From positions 8,433,001 to 8,497,000 of the forward strand of contig NC_092570.1 in NCBI RefSeq assembly GCF_037975245.1: a stretch of 64,000 bases of DNA. Reading direction: 5' to 3'. The position numbers and the translations under genes were made by a program. Source of the DNA: Apostichopus japonicus (Eukaryota > Echinodermata > Holothuroidea > Aspidochirotida > Stichopodidae). Positions 46,308-59,100 of the stretch are shown here, one piece after another. Position 1 is the stretch's first letter. Every line of letters begins with the position of its first letter. Below the pieces are notes generated by a model that saw nothing but the letters and a program-made list of their open reading frames with translations, did not search any database and had not been told where the DNA came from.

Positions 46308-49095
46308 CACTTTAGATGAAACAGCTCCTTCTAATATCTCAGAGAACTCAGAGAAGTGCTGGTGAGATGGGAACCGAGGAATACATCACATGCTTTATTA
46401 TGTGTATGGGACTCGACAGAGTACAGAAGTACAATACGATCTAATTGAATACATGGTTAAATGGTAGAACATAATTCCCTGATTGAATTTAGATATAGCG
46501 CCCTCCCCATTTTAAGTCGACAGGCACATACGATGATACAGAACAAGAAACCAACTGCTTCTTAAACAGTAATAAAAGTTAATTATGAAGTTAATTATTT
46601 CCAATAGCGCTACCAATTGTTAATTAAAATCCATTCGTCCTTGAACATAAAAGATCAGCAAGGATCTTGCAATAGCTAACGTGGAACTACGTAGCAACTA
46701 TTAATTTTTCAAGCAAACTTTCTGGGTTATCATATATCACCGTTACACAAGCGTTCGGTCTGATCACCATTTCCTACGAAAGTTCACACATTAGCCTACT
46801 CTAAACGGGGTTTCTTAACCTAGGATCTCACTGATCCCCTGGGAAGTGAGGCAAGAATTCCAAGGGGTGCATAGCCTACAGTCCTAGCATCTTCATCATA
46901 GCGTGGAGGTAAAACAGTAACTGATTTACCTCCATGATCATAGTCAGTCTGAAAAACGAATCCAGAGGAAAACGAATTAAACAAACAAGATGCAACAGAC
47001 AAATTTATAAGAACACCGATGAACCGAGTAAAATTACACAGAACGATAGGTTATGAGATGAAAGGGAGCAGGCGATGAAAGGGCAGAAAAAACTGATGTC
47101 ATGTTTAGATTTGGCAAACTCGTTGGTTGCTCACGAAGGGGAAATAATACTTCCCAAAGAAAGGGCTCAGTGCAGGCTGGGAATAACATCTAACTATATC
47201 ATAACTATTTCTCACTTCCTGTTATGAGCCAGAAATGTATCAGTGCCCGCTCCCCCCCCCCCCCTCACCCACTCCCATGAGTTTCACAACATGAATAACC
47301 ATGATTTATAAGTGTTCCCTTTTACCACCCTTTCCCAATTCCCTGCGAGCAAGGAAAGTACTGATATTATTCAGGTTTGTGATTGTTAAAGCAGCATTTA
47401 GTTGATTTGGGTTATTTGCAGAAAAAAGTAATTAAATAAATTTAATGTTGATGGGGTTCAAACCAGACTTGAGTTGGCTGCAGAAATGTGCAGACTGTTG
47501 CCATGCTTTTCTTCAGTCCATGTACCAGTACACAGGATCAGCTTGTGGAATCTTTGGAGCTATAAGAGTACATAATGTCTATTTAATGTTTCCCTGATAC
47601 CAGCCTACTGATGACATGAAAAACACTTGTGAGAAAGGTGGGAACAAAACAAAAAATATCATCCTAAACTAGTTTGTTGGTGAAACCATTCCAAAATGCT
47701 GCATCCAATTTTAGATGGCCTTGGAGAGTTGGGGGGGGGGGGTAGGGGAGGGGAGTGCTGGGAGGAGGCAGAGGGGTATCTGGTAGAATTGCCACGGAAT
47801 GGCATGTAGAGATGCCATCAAACCACACATCCCTTTCCAATCTAGGAGCACTAATAGAAATTAACTAACAGGCTGAAACAAACTAACTTCCTTGAGAACT
47901 TAGGACAGCATTCCTGCATCTTCAGTGTAAAAACAACTCAGAAGCAAATCATGAAATTTACTAACTCCTTTGACAGCCTGATTCAGTCTTGAGGTCAGAG
48001 AACTGTCTTTCGATAAAATGATTTCATAGGTTTACCTAAGTAGCTCGATTGGCTTTTTTAGATATTTCATGGTTTTCATCAACTTTTGACACTTCAAATA
48101 TTTTATTTACGTCGGAATACCACTACCTTAGTATTTCATAAACTATTCCACAATCAAGTCCTACATTTTTGAACTATAATTCTACTGATTCGAGGACTCA
48201 AATTGGAGGAATAATCTAGTTATGATTCTACGAACTGAGCATTCCCCCATTGAACTGATTGCAGCCATGGTTAATATGTCAGCAGCAACAATTCAGGGGA
48301 TTATTTGACAATTAACCAACAAGACCAATAATGAATATAACAACAAGGTACTGAACTTAATAAATCCATTTAATTTCATGCAGCAGTACATACAGATAAA
48401 ATAACAGTTAACCACAATGCTACTATAGATAATATATATTGAATATGTATAATGATGTATATAAATCTATATATAGTAACATAATCAGCCTAAATTAAAA
48501 GGCAAGATCTGTGACTAAGGGTGCAGTCATGACTTCATGAGCCTACAGAGTCCAGAATTATCTACACCCAAAATCGTTCATACCGCCTTCTGTAATAGAT
48601 GTAACATATATGTTTACGGCTTGAATTGTGTTGTTAACTCTCTTACATGCTGGTCGAATACATCTTATGTTTGGTAACAGCAGAAATGATCTTTAATGTT
48701 TTGAAATGTTATCATTTTCAGTATTCTGTTCAATCAACATTCATGATTCCAAAAATTTGTTAGGGAAGTGGTCTACTGCCCTCTTCCACACATGTAGTCA
48801 CACAGTTGTCATTATGCAATACAGCTGTATAGTTCGTTGTTCAACTGTTTGTCATTATTAATCAAGTATTGCCTGTTGTTTCATGATCTTAACCACAGCT
48901 GAAAACAGCTAGAAAAAGTATATTAAATTAATGTCAAAGATATTTATAAGTCTCTTTAAAAGATTTCGTTGATATTTTTAAATGGACCAAACGTAGTCAT
49001 GAGTAATGCTGTACTAATGCAAACCCTTCACAAGGCTGACTATGGTACCTATGATAAATTGTTGCCAAGTAAAATTATAAAAACCACCACATAAT
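46308..49095. other. Gene-free AT-rich stretch
   Basis: No exon or element with recognisable ends. A G-run occurs at 47730-47742 and a C-run at 47251-47263. It lies downstream of the arrestin gene, so distal 3' UTR in its left-hand part cannot be excluded. Confidence 0.3.
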
Positions 49096-49169
49096 TATGA
49101 AATCAACAAATCTTAGAGCAACAAAACCTGACTTGGTCATAATCTTCCTGCACCCAATACTTTACCTTG

Positions 49170-49740
49170 TACCTTGCTCTGCTCTATCCAATTCACTGCC
49201 ATGTCCTACTCTACCTGTTGTATTCTCTGCCCTCTACCGCTACTTGCCTCGTCCCACATTCTCCAATCTTTTTCCTCTCCCCCATTCTTTTCTCTGCATC
49301 ATCCCATTCTCCCCCGTCCTAGGCTCTGCTCTGTCCTATTCTCTCCCCCATGCTAGTCTCTACCCTGTCATACTCTCTCCCCCATCCTGTTCTATCCCCA
49401 TCCTATTATCTCCCCCATCCTGTTCTCTCCTGTCCTGTTCTCTTCGTCCTAGTCTCTACCATGTCCTATTCTCTGCTCCCTCCTGTTATCTCCCTCATCT
49501 TATTATCTCCCCCATCCTGCGCTCTCACCCATCCTGTTATTCCCCATCCTATTATCTCCCCAATCCTATTATCTCTCCCATCCTATTTTCTCCCCGTCCT
49601 AGTCTCTGCTCCGTCCTATTCCCCCAATTCCTAGTCTCTATCCTGTCATACTCTCCCCCCACACCCCCCATCTTGTTCTCTCTCCCGTCCTCCTCTCTCC
49701 CCATCCTATTCTCTAGTCCTCCTTATTCTCCGCTGCATCA
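49170..49740. repeat. Pyrimidine-rich minisatellite (TCCTATTCTCTCCCC-like units)
   Basis: About 570 bp of almost pure C/T on the plus strand, built from degenerate 15-20 bp units such as CCCATCCTATTATCTCCCC and CTAGTCTCTGC. The 220-residue ORF across it is a low-complexity artefact rich in Ser, Pro and Leu. Confidence 0.85.
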
Positions 49741-49910
49741 GCAGCAGCGACAATCTTAGGTACATTTGGTAATTTCTTGAGACCTCAGAACGTTATCAAC
49801 AATCAACATGATTGTTGTTCTTTGACTAATCAATAGACTTAATGTGTAGGCACATGTGCAACTCATATTCCTTGTAATGGAGTTATAGCAATATAGACAG
49901 GTGATAGTTA

Positions 49911-50530
49911 GACCCTAAACCAGACTGAATCAACTTGGCAGACTTAAGGATCGAATCTACCTCCACCAGGAGAGTGACACCACATGAATGTGTTATCTTA
50001 ACACCCTTAACCAGTCTGAATCACCTTAGCAGACTTAAGGATCGATCTACCTAGACCAGGAGAGTTACACCACATGAATGAGTTATTTATCACCCTTGAC
50101 CAGTCTGAATCAACTTGGCAGACTTAAGGAACGACTCTACCTCCACCAGGAGAGTTACACCACATGAATGTGTTATTTTAACTCCCTTGACCAGTCTGAA
50201 TCACCTTAGCAGACTTAAGGATCGAATCTATCTCCACCAGGAGAGTTACACCACATAAATGTGTTATTTTAACTCCCTTGACCAGTCTGAATCAACTTGG
50301 CAGACTTAAGGATCGAATCTACCTCCACCAGGAGAGTTGCACCACATCAATGTGTTATTTAATCACCCTTCACCAGTCTGAACCAACTTGGCAGACTTAA
50401 GGATCGAATCTACCTTCACCAGGAGAGTTACACCACATCAATGTGTTATGTTAACACCCTTGACCAGTCTGAATCAACTTGGCAGACTTAAGCAACGAAT
50501 CTACCTCCACCCCTGAGATTTACATCATAT
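49911..50530. repeat. 91-bp tandem array, 7 copies
   Basis: The word AGACTTAAGGA recurs at about 49940, 50031, 50120, 50211, 50301, 50393 and 50484 (the last with a one-base change), a period of 90-91 bp. Each unit contains CCAGTCTGAATCAACTTGGC, then CTACCTCCACCAGGAGAG, then CACCACATGAATGTGTTAT. Units are about 90% alike. No function was recognised. Confidence 0.9.
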
Positions 50531-53167
50531 GAATGAAGACCTTATAGATCAGTCTTCACTAGCTTATCAGACTGAAACCAGCTGCACCAGTTCCAATTTA
50601 TTACCCTCTCAACTATGTTTGTGGTGTTAATTCAAAGACCAACACATCTGTACATAATTGCATACAGTCCCCTCATTAACTTTAGCTTGTATTGCTGTAC
50701 TTGGCTGTCAGATCGAAGCAAAGGTGTCCTCTTATTAGACATCTTCCCAATCTCTGTTCTATCTGTGACAACATACCCCCCCCCCCCAAAACTTGTTAAC
50801 AGGTAGTTCAAAACAACTGCTGAAGATTGTCAATAAGAATCTACAATTAAATTCAGGCATTCATCATTCTTGAACACACACATTCTCATGGGACTGTAAA
50901 CTGTGTCGTTCTGAGATAAATTTCCCGGTATTTTAATCGATCATGCAACTTTCAAAAAAATGACTTTATAATATTGCAAGTCATTTCTAAAACTGGTGGC
51001 TTGACCGTAGGGCAACAACTAAATTGAACTTACTACTGTTTCCGTCATTTCCCTGTGTAAACTAAATATGGTTAACCTGACATGTTAAATACACTGCTAC
51101 TACCAGATGTCTATGAGTAAAATGCATTGCCAAGATAAAAAACACAAACCACAAAAAACAAGAACAATTTAAACAATGGACACCTGATATAGAGTCACAA
51201 TTAACTTTGTTATTAACCAAAATATGAAACAACTTTTTAGTAAAAAGCTAAGAAAATACTTACAGGGTGTTTTTATATAATTTTAACAAAACACTGTATG
51301 ATTCACAATGAAACTTCATGACAAGGATCACAAAAATAATATAAAGCCATATATCAATAATTTTTTTGAGAGCAAATATATAACTTGATTCTTCTTCTTC
51401 TTAATTTTTTTTTTTTCATTTCATGTCTTTAAGAGTAATGTTATAATACGACAAATCTAACAATTACAACCGTTACAAAAAGATTACAACACATTTATTC
51501 TGGTTTTTTTATATGCAACATTGAAAAAAACAAAAAAAATGCTTCCACATAGCAAATTTAGTCTTCTTCACATGATATTCAACCCTCAACTTACAAAAAT
51601 ACTATAGATACATTAAGATCACCTTAATCTCGCTTCCCTTTTTTTATTGGGAATTATCCCATTTTTCTTTTAAAAACAAAATAACATAACATTGAACAAG
51701 AGAGGGGGGGGGGGGGAGAAGAGGAGGATCTCTGCCTTAGATATATGGTATGGTTGTGAAAGGGAGCAACTTTTACAGCACATTTAGGATATAAAAGACG
51801 ATTTTCCAGAGACAGCCCATAGCTGAGACAAATAACTTGCTACGTCTACTACTAGCACTGTACAACCACATCACCATGAGTTTTTCTACCACGTTATCAA
51901 ATATTACTATCAGTTACATATGCTATATAACACTGTCTTCTAGCAGCAGTACATAGGCTACTACAAATCTTAAGTATATCACAAGTCAGAGCTATATCAA
52001 GGCTTTTATTGGCATTTTGTGCAGTTAAAAAAAAGAAAAAAGACCTTCGCTATTGTTTAAAGCTAGTGACAGGAGCATATTCTCAGATGATTCTCAACAT
52101 TGTCTTTTACTTATGTAGGATCACACATAGTCAAACATGTTGTATGCCACATTTCGAGAATGCAATTTTCTAAAGTTCCCATCTACTCCCAATTTTCCCC
52201 TTCCTCCACCCCCCCCCCCCCCCCCTAGGGCAACCCCTCACCCTTTTACATCTGTTCGTCCTTGAGAGATGGACATATTTGTTGATGATATCTACCGATA
52301 TAAAAGTACTGTAGACTCCTGAAGAGTAAAACATATTTCATTTTGCTAATACTAAACTATTTACTGCACAACCAGTAGGCGGTATTAGGTAAATATAGGA
52401 TTTTAGTCAACAAATCAAAAACATCGGGATTGGAAACTTTCAAAATCAAAATATCTGTGCAGTTCCCATTATTCCCGTCTAAGTTTACAAAAACAATTTT
52501 TTTTCTGAATCACTAAACTAAATGAGGTAAGTTTTTCATATGACAACATAATTATTTTTTGTTCATGAATGGATTTTGGTCCAAGGTTGAATAATATTTT
52601 TGCACCGATTCCTTTCCAGTCGTCAATAGTTTTAAGTAGTTTGGTCATAGCTTCTCATATAGATGTCCCTTCTTCTGAGCATCAATTCTTTATCCTGAGA
52701 AAATCAATTCACAGGGATACTACTATACTATCCTTTCAAAGTGTAAAATCTGAATAGTTTTCAACTAGATAGAATTCTTTGGCTATAGTGTTTTTCTTTT
52801 ATTCTTTTATCTCTCTCTCTCCCTCTGTCTCTCTTTGTGCTCCAGGCAGTAGTCACGCTACTCTTGACTTGAAAATACTAAAACACAAACTATGTGCACT
52901 ATTGATAGATTGCAAAGCTACACTGACTGTACAAAGACCCTAACGACAAAACACAATCACCTCCAATGTGCGACACTTGAAAAAATTTCGCGTAACCACA
53001 GAGAATCCCACGCAAGATGGTGTCAGCAGAATGTGGACTCAAAAAGAAAGAAACGTTAGCACCAGAAGATACAAGGTAACCATTCAAATGTGTGATCGGC
53101 TCATGACCCTCTCAGGTGATCAAAGCAGCCTGGTTCAATTAGCGCCCTCTATCTGCTAAAGAACATC
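50531..53167 (-). other. Probable arrestin 3' UTR and downstream sequence
   Basis: No coding sequence was recognised. On the minus strand it directly follows the arrestin stop codon. Possible AATAAA signals read on the minus strand lie near 52797, 51642 and 51490. T-runs at 51405-51417 and a long C-run at 52208-52226 are present. The real transcript end cannot be set by reading. Confidence 0.4.
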
Positions 53168-56100
53168 TCACGCCTCGGTGCCCTCACCCTCGGCTCCCTG
53201 GAGTCTCAGTCGGGCAAAATCTTCGAAGATGAGATCATCATCCTCGTCACCGTGAAGTTTCTGCTCGCTGTAGAAAGTGAGGCGAAAAAAAGGGCTTTGT
53301 GATTCCTTGACACATTTTGAATGCAGGGTTTGGTTTCTTCCATAAGAAAACTAAACTTCTAACTGGAAGAAAACTAGAAAACCAGCATTTAAGAAAATTT
53401 CTAAAGGGAGTATATTTCTGCCTGACTATGAGGAGGAAGTTTCATCAAGGAGAGGGGATTGTTTTACCTGCAGTCTATATAGTAAATCCATATCAATTAA
53501 CTCAAGTGGGTACTCACTCAATGTGACACTTCATTGTCACGGGACCTATGAAATTGATAATCCCTCTGACCTCAGTTTGCACAGAGTACCTAAAATACCT
53601 TTTAATAGGTGCATTCACAGTGGTTCTACTCTTGACCTCTGTTTACCTCAAATGACCTTCAAACTTCACATAAAACAATAGGGTTCTTGTACCTAATAAG
53701 ATGGATCCACCTAACCAAGCATGAAGAAAATCCAAGCTATAATTTTGGAGCTATCTTGTTAACAAGGTTTTCAAACTATGACCATGTGAACTCAAATGAC
53801 ATTTGACCTCTTTAAAAATCCATAGGAATCTTGTACTTGCATTATTACATCCACATGCTAAAAAATGCCGTTCATCTACAGTTTGCTTTTGATTGCATTC
53901 AATTGCATTTCAAAGTTTTCACACTTTGACCACTTGTGGATTTAAATGACTTTTGACCCCTGCAGAAAACAATAGCATTCTTGCAATAATTCAGGAGCAT
54001 CCTCATACCTTATTTAAATTTCATCCAGTGCTTCCTTTTGGACTTGTTTACAACCTCCACATCTTCTACTTTATCAAGTGGATCCACTTACTATATCTGA
54101 TATTCATCCAAGCTTTACTTCTTGAGCTAGCATGTGTTTACAAGGTTTTCAGATCGTATCCTCTGTTGACCTCAAATGACCTTTGACTTCTGCAGAACAC
54201 TATGGTTTGGGGGGAGGGAAGAGGGCACACACCCCAAACCAGCAACAATGAACTTCATCCTCATAGAAGCTGTATTTCTATGCATGAACCTCCATGAATC
54301 CATAAAGAAACCCAATTGCAGATATATAATGTTGACTAATTTTAAGACATGCCAACAGCAGTTTTTAAGGGTTTTCCTTATTACTTCAAGGAGCAGAAAA
54401 ACTTACTTTGTCTCAAAGCTGATCAGATTGGTATCCAAAGGTGCTGTTTCACCTAGGAGGAGGTAATAAAAAAATATGACAAAACTTATGAGTCTCTTTA
54501 GTTAAAATATGAAAGAAAGAATTTTTAAACCATTATCATTTAACATTCTAAATCAATAATTACAACACAAAAGCTCAACTGACTGGCAGACAAAGGCCTG
54601 GGGTCGAGGAATGGGATCCCAATCTCAGAATCAGGATTTCTCAAGCATATCACCAAGAAGACTTTCTAGCAATTAAGTGAATTCAGAATATTGGATTAGT
54701 CTTTAAAATCTAATTATTAAAGATTCTTAAAAAAGAATTGATCAGTTGTACTGATCAGGCAGTATTAGAACTGAAGAAAAACCAGAATGCAAAATGAAAC
54801 CCAAAAATGTACCATCTGCAGGTTGTTGGATGATCACCGGGGGTAACAGTTCTGTATCCTCTGGCTTAGGATGACTAAGCTTGAATGGCAACTCAACAGA
54901 GATGTTCCTTTGGAGAAAGAAAGTAACAACAATCAGAAATGGAACTGCGATCATTCATGAAAGATATGAATAACCATGAATGTAAATGAGACATGCTGCA
55001 TATTCATAACTTATACAGTAAACTCAAGCAAGACATCCAGCATGTTACTGGTAACCTCCTAACACTCATAAATACCACCTGTTATATCACACACTGCTGA
55101 AAAAAGAAAAAAAAAAGCAGAAGCTTACGATATGAATAACCATGAATGTATATGAGACATGCTGCATATTCATAACTAATACAGTAAACTCAAGCAATAC
55201 ATAATGCATGTTACTGGTAACTTCCTAACATCCGTAAATACCACCTGTTATATCACTCTGCTGAAAAAAAAGCAGAAGCTTATATGAAAGCTTCCCTACA
55301 CAATAAATGACAAACTTATATCTGTGCCATTAAAGCTAACCTATCAAATTACACTCAAGACTCTAGAGACAATTACAAAACAACTCAAAATTTCAGGTTT
55401 TTAAACAAAGTGTTTTTATGTTGTTGCAAGTCTTCTCTAGTTTTGCCAAGAAACCTGTCTTGAAAAAAAAAAGAAAAACCTGTTTCCCTCGGTCGTTTTT
55501 TGGATGAGCATAAAAGGGTCTACAGTGTGCATCTGATTGAGTTAATACTCTCCCTGACAGTTCTCGAGGCAAAATTAGATTACCTGCCAAGTCTTGACAA
55601 TACTGCCATTAGCAAAACCTGGCAGACCATTTTTCCCAACCATTCTTTTAATGCATTTCATAGAGAGCCGTTTTGTTAATACTAAAATACACGGTGAAAA
55701 GCAAATCAATATCTGTTGTTCATCACAAACGTTGATGGTTTCCACCGAGCAAGCAGATCGACACGGTTCATTGTGTGAACCTCAAGAAGGTAAAAAATAG
55801 TTGACGAAACAGAATATATAATGTTCTCTCTTTCTTTCTCTCCTTCTTCTTCTCTGTAAATGTAGCTGATCACTGTATAGAAGCATGACTTATTGTCACT
55901 TATGAGTTACGACAACGTAATATAAATAGTTTTCACAAGGCCGTGGGGGGGGGTGGGGGGGGGAGTTCGAGCTAATGACGGACATGTTGGTATTGTTACT
56001 CCAACAGGAGTGTCACTCAGGGTTCCCCTTAAGCCGATTTAAAATATTAAATCTACTTTGCGTATTGAGGTACTATTCAAATTCTTTTTGTTCCAAATTC

Positions 56101-59100
56101 CATTTTCATAATCTCCTTGTTTCTAATTCACCTATTTCTACTAGCTTGCTCCTAATTGCAAATTCTTCTATGCAGCCAATTTAACCAATTTCGATAAACT
56201 ATTTTGAATTTTATTTCTGTCGACCCTCTATTACAAAACGGTGAGGTTTCCTTAAGACTAATATATTCGACACATCATCGGTTACATTATACAAATCACT
56301 TCTCTGGTTTGCTCAAGGAATATATTTATAAATAAAGTACGTTAATGAAGCTCATTGCCCCAAATATCATGGGGACGTATTTGAGCAGGTCTGACATTTC
56401 ACATTTCACACATTGCGACATATAATGTTGTAGAATCTGTGCACTTCATACTAATAGTGTGTCAACTGCATGAGTGTTTATAATAAATAGGATATCTACT
56501 TTTGTTATCTATCTCCAAGCAGTGGTCTTAGAAGGCTATAATTCTTTACATTCTATTCTTTTAATATCACTAACATGGCCAAAAGAAAATACATGATATT
56601 AAACTGAAGCATTAACATTGAATAAAAATACTTAGGGGATATCCCATATCTAAATCCTGTTTTAGTAGAGCAACACACAGTTACCTACGGGGCTGGTGAA
56701 ATTCCGAGTATCGATGATAGGCCCAAAGGGAATATTTATTAAACCAAATAAAGAAATCGTGATCGGTGTTTTACACATCAATTTATAAATGTATTATTTT
56801 CAAACTGCATTTAATAATACAGTTGTGTAACAGTAAAAGAAAACATTACAGTTATGAAAGAAGAGTTTTGATATGTCTCTTTAAGATCAGTAAGCCTAGC
56901 CTGTTTGTATCTGTGGCCCCAGTCATCAAGGTTAGTAGTTACGTGTCATATGTTTGTGTTACTTTCAGAAACAAAAGTAATTTTCTTTTACATAAAAAAA
57001 GAAAAAGAAGGGGGATTGGAAGGCACTGGGCAGTTTGCAGCTTTGTGTAAAAAAAAAAAAACATTTGCTATATTTTCTTTTTGGTATCAATAGGCTATGA
57101 CATGTGTCATTTGAATTTATTTCAAAGATCATTTCGAATAGCTTCATGCTTAAATCGGATTTTGGCATTTAGGTGTTCCCAATCAAGGAAGGACTACATA
57201 GGCAGTGACAGAAGGTACTTAATACCTTCCTCCTTGTTAACACTGTGCAAACGGTAAGTATAAAAGGAAGGTATCGGCTCAGCGAATCAATTGACATTTA
57301 ACGGTTCCTGTTTACTTGGTATGTTTGTTCAACGTTCTTCATTTCCTCCAACACTCCAATCAATCTGTTTCCTTATGAAAGAGTTCAAATCTTGTGTTTC
57401 ACCATAATGTACTTTAAATTCATAGGCAATTCACTGAATTCCCTAAATCAAATTTTAAATTTTCACTAGAATCAAGGAATGCTTATAATACTTTTTGAAA
57501 TAATTGAAATTATCTGAGAATTAGATTAACCGTTGGTCGTGTCAACTCGAATTAAAATCCAGCTTGATGTAAACTGTTCACCAAATCATAAGCTGCAAAA
57601 CTGTCCAACTGTATTATAAAATATTTTGGTAATCAACTTTCTTTGCAAAAACAAAGACTGTCAGGAGTTTGACAAATTTCAGTATATCGTGAAGTAAAAC
57701 TGGTCAAAATAATAACCAGATTCAACTTTTAATTTCATCATCCAAATGTAATGAAGAGCCAAATGCTACTGATAGGGAGACAGTAAATCTAGACAAAATG
57801 GATTCTATTTTAGTCACCCCAAATGTCCAAGCTGAATGTAATCATTAAGCGTATACCAAGTTTTTTGGCTTAAGAAAAAAGTATACACAGATTGCTCTGT
57901 TGCTGCTAAAGGTAACAAACCTTGAGATTTTCTCATTTTATAATAGAGGAATTACATTCCATATTGACACACTAAAGAATCACAAACACTATTCACAGTT
58001 TGCTCAGCTTTAACACAGAAAACAAATTTTCAAATACTGTTAGCTTGTTCTTTGTTCAGCTAATTATACAGATTATTAACACATTCGTTAGTTTAATACA
58101 CACAGCACTAATCACCATAGTTCTAACTGGCACAAAGAGTAAGCTTTAATCTATTTTCTTTGATTACAAACAGTTAAAGGCCAAAAATACAATGATAAGT
58201 CAATTTACTGTATTACAGATGTTAAAACCCATGTTCCTTCTGTAAACCTTTTTCAAGTTAGCATCTGAAGTATTCCGCATAAATTATGGCTTCCTTATAT
58301 TTCATTTGAAATAATTTCTTCAAACCACTTCTACATACCCGTCAAGTAGATTCTGCGTAGGCTAAATATTATATATATATCATTGCATACAAGCCACTGC
58401 CACATCCTTGAAAACCAATTAATACACTGTCATCTTAAATGGAGAAAAAAAAACTCATACAGGGGGACTGTTATACTAAGTGTGCATGAATAGATAGATC
58501 TATGCAAGATAGTTCATTACATAATCTCTTTCATAACTGTCTGTACCAACCACAGTATCAGGACTTTAAGGATTCTATAGTAAATTATGCAATCTATATG
58601 ATATCTGTTTGCACCAACCACAATATCAGGACTTTAAGGATTATATAGTAAATTATGTAATCTTTTTGATATCTGTCTGTACCAAAAACGGTATCAGGAC
58701 TTTAGGATTCTATAGTTCATTACGTAATCTTTATGATATTTGGGATTCTTCAATGATTTAATATTTGTTACCAAAGTGACAACAATATCATATTTTAGAT
58801 GACAAAGAGAATGAACAAAGCATTTATTTTTCCTTTGAATTTACAATATTGGCTTCAATCTCCCATTTTAGCCGGAGTCAAAGTGGATGGATGCAGTCAT
58901 TTCCAGTTGACAAAGCACCCTTTATAACCAGCTATTTCCCAAGAGGTTAAAAATATTCTTTATCCTAACAAAATAAGAAGACATGATTAACGGCAGAAGA
59001 CATTAGACCTAATTAGCGCGAACAATTCCGACACACAAAGTACACCATTTGCACATATACCGCATGAGTTAAGTCTTAATTCTCTGCTGGAAACAGAGAT

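Noticed and set aside
49097-49759. 220-residue Ser/Pro/Leu-rich ORF
   Set aside because: It is produced by the pyrimidine minisatellite, with no domain and no start context.
49911-50530. CRISPR-like regular repeats
   Set aside because: The whole 91-bp unit is repeated, with no unique spacers, in a eukaryotic genome. It is a minisatellite.
57211-57229. Short perfect palindrome considered as a miRNA hairpin
   Set aside because: The stem is only 7 bp with a 5-base loop and the flanks do not extend the pairing to precursor length.
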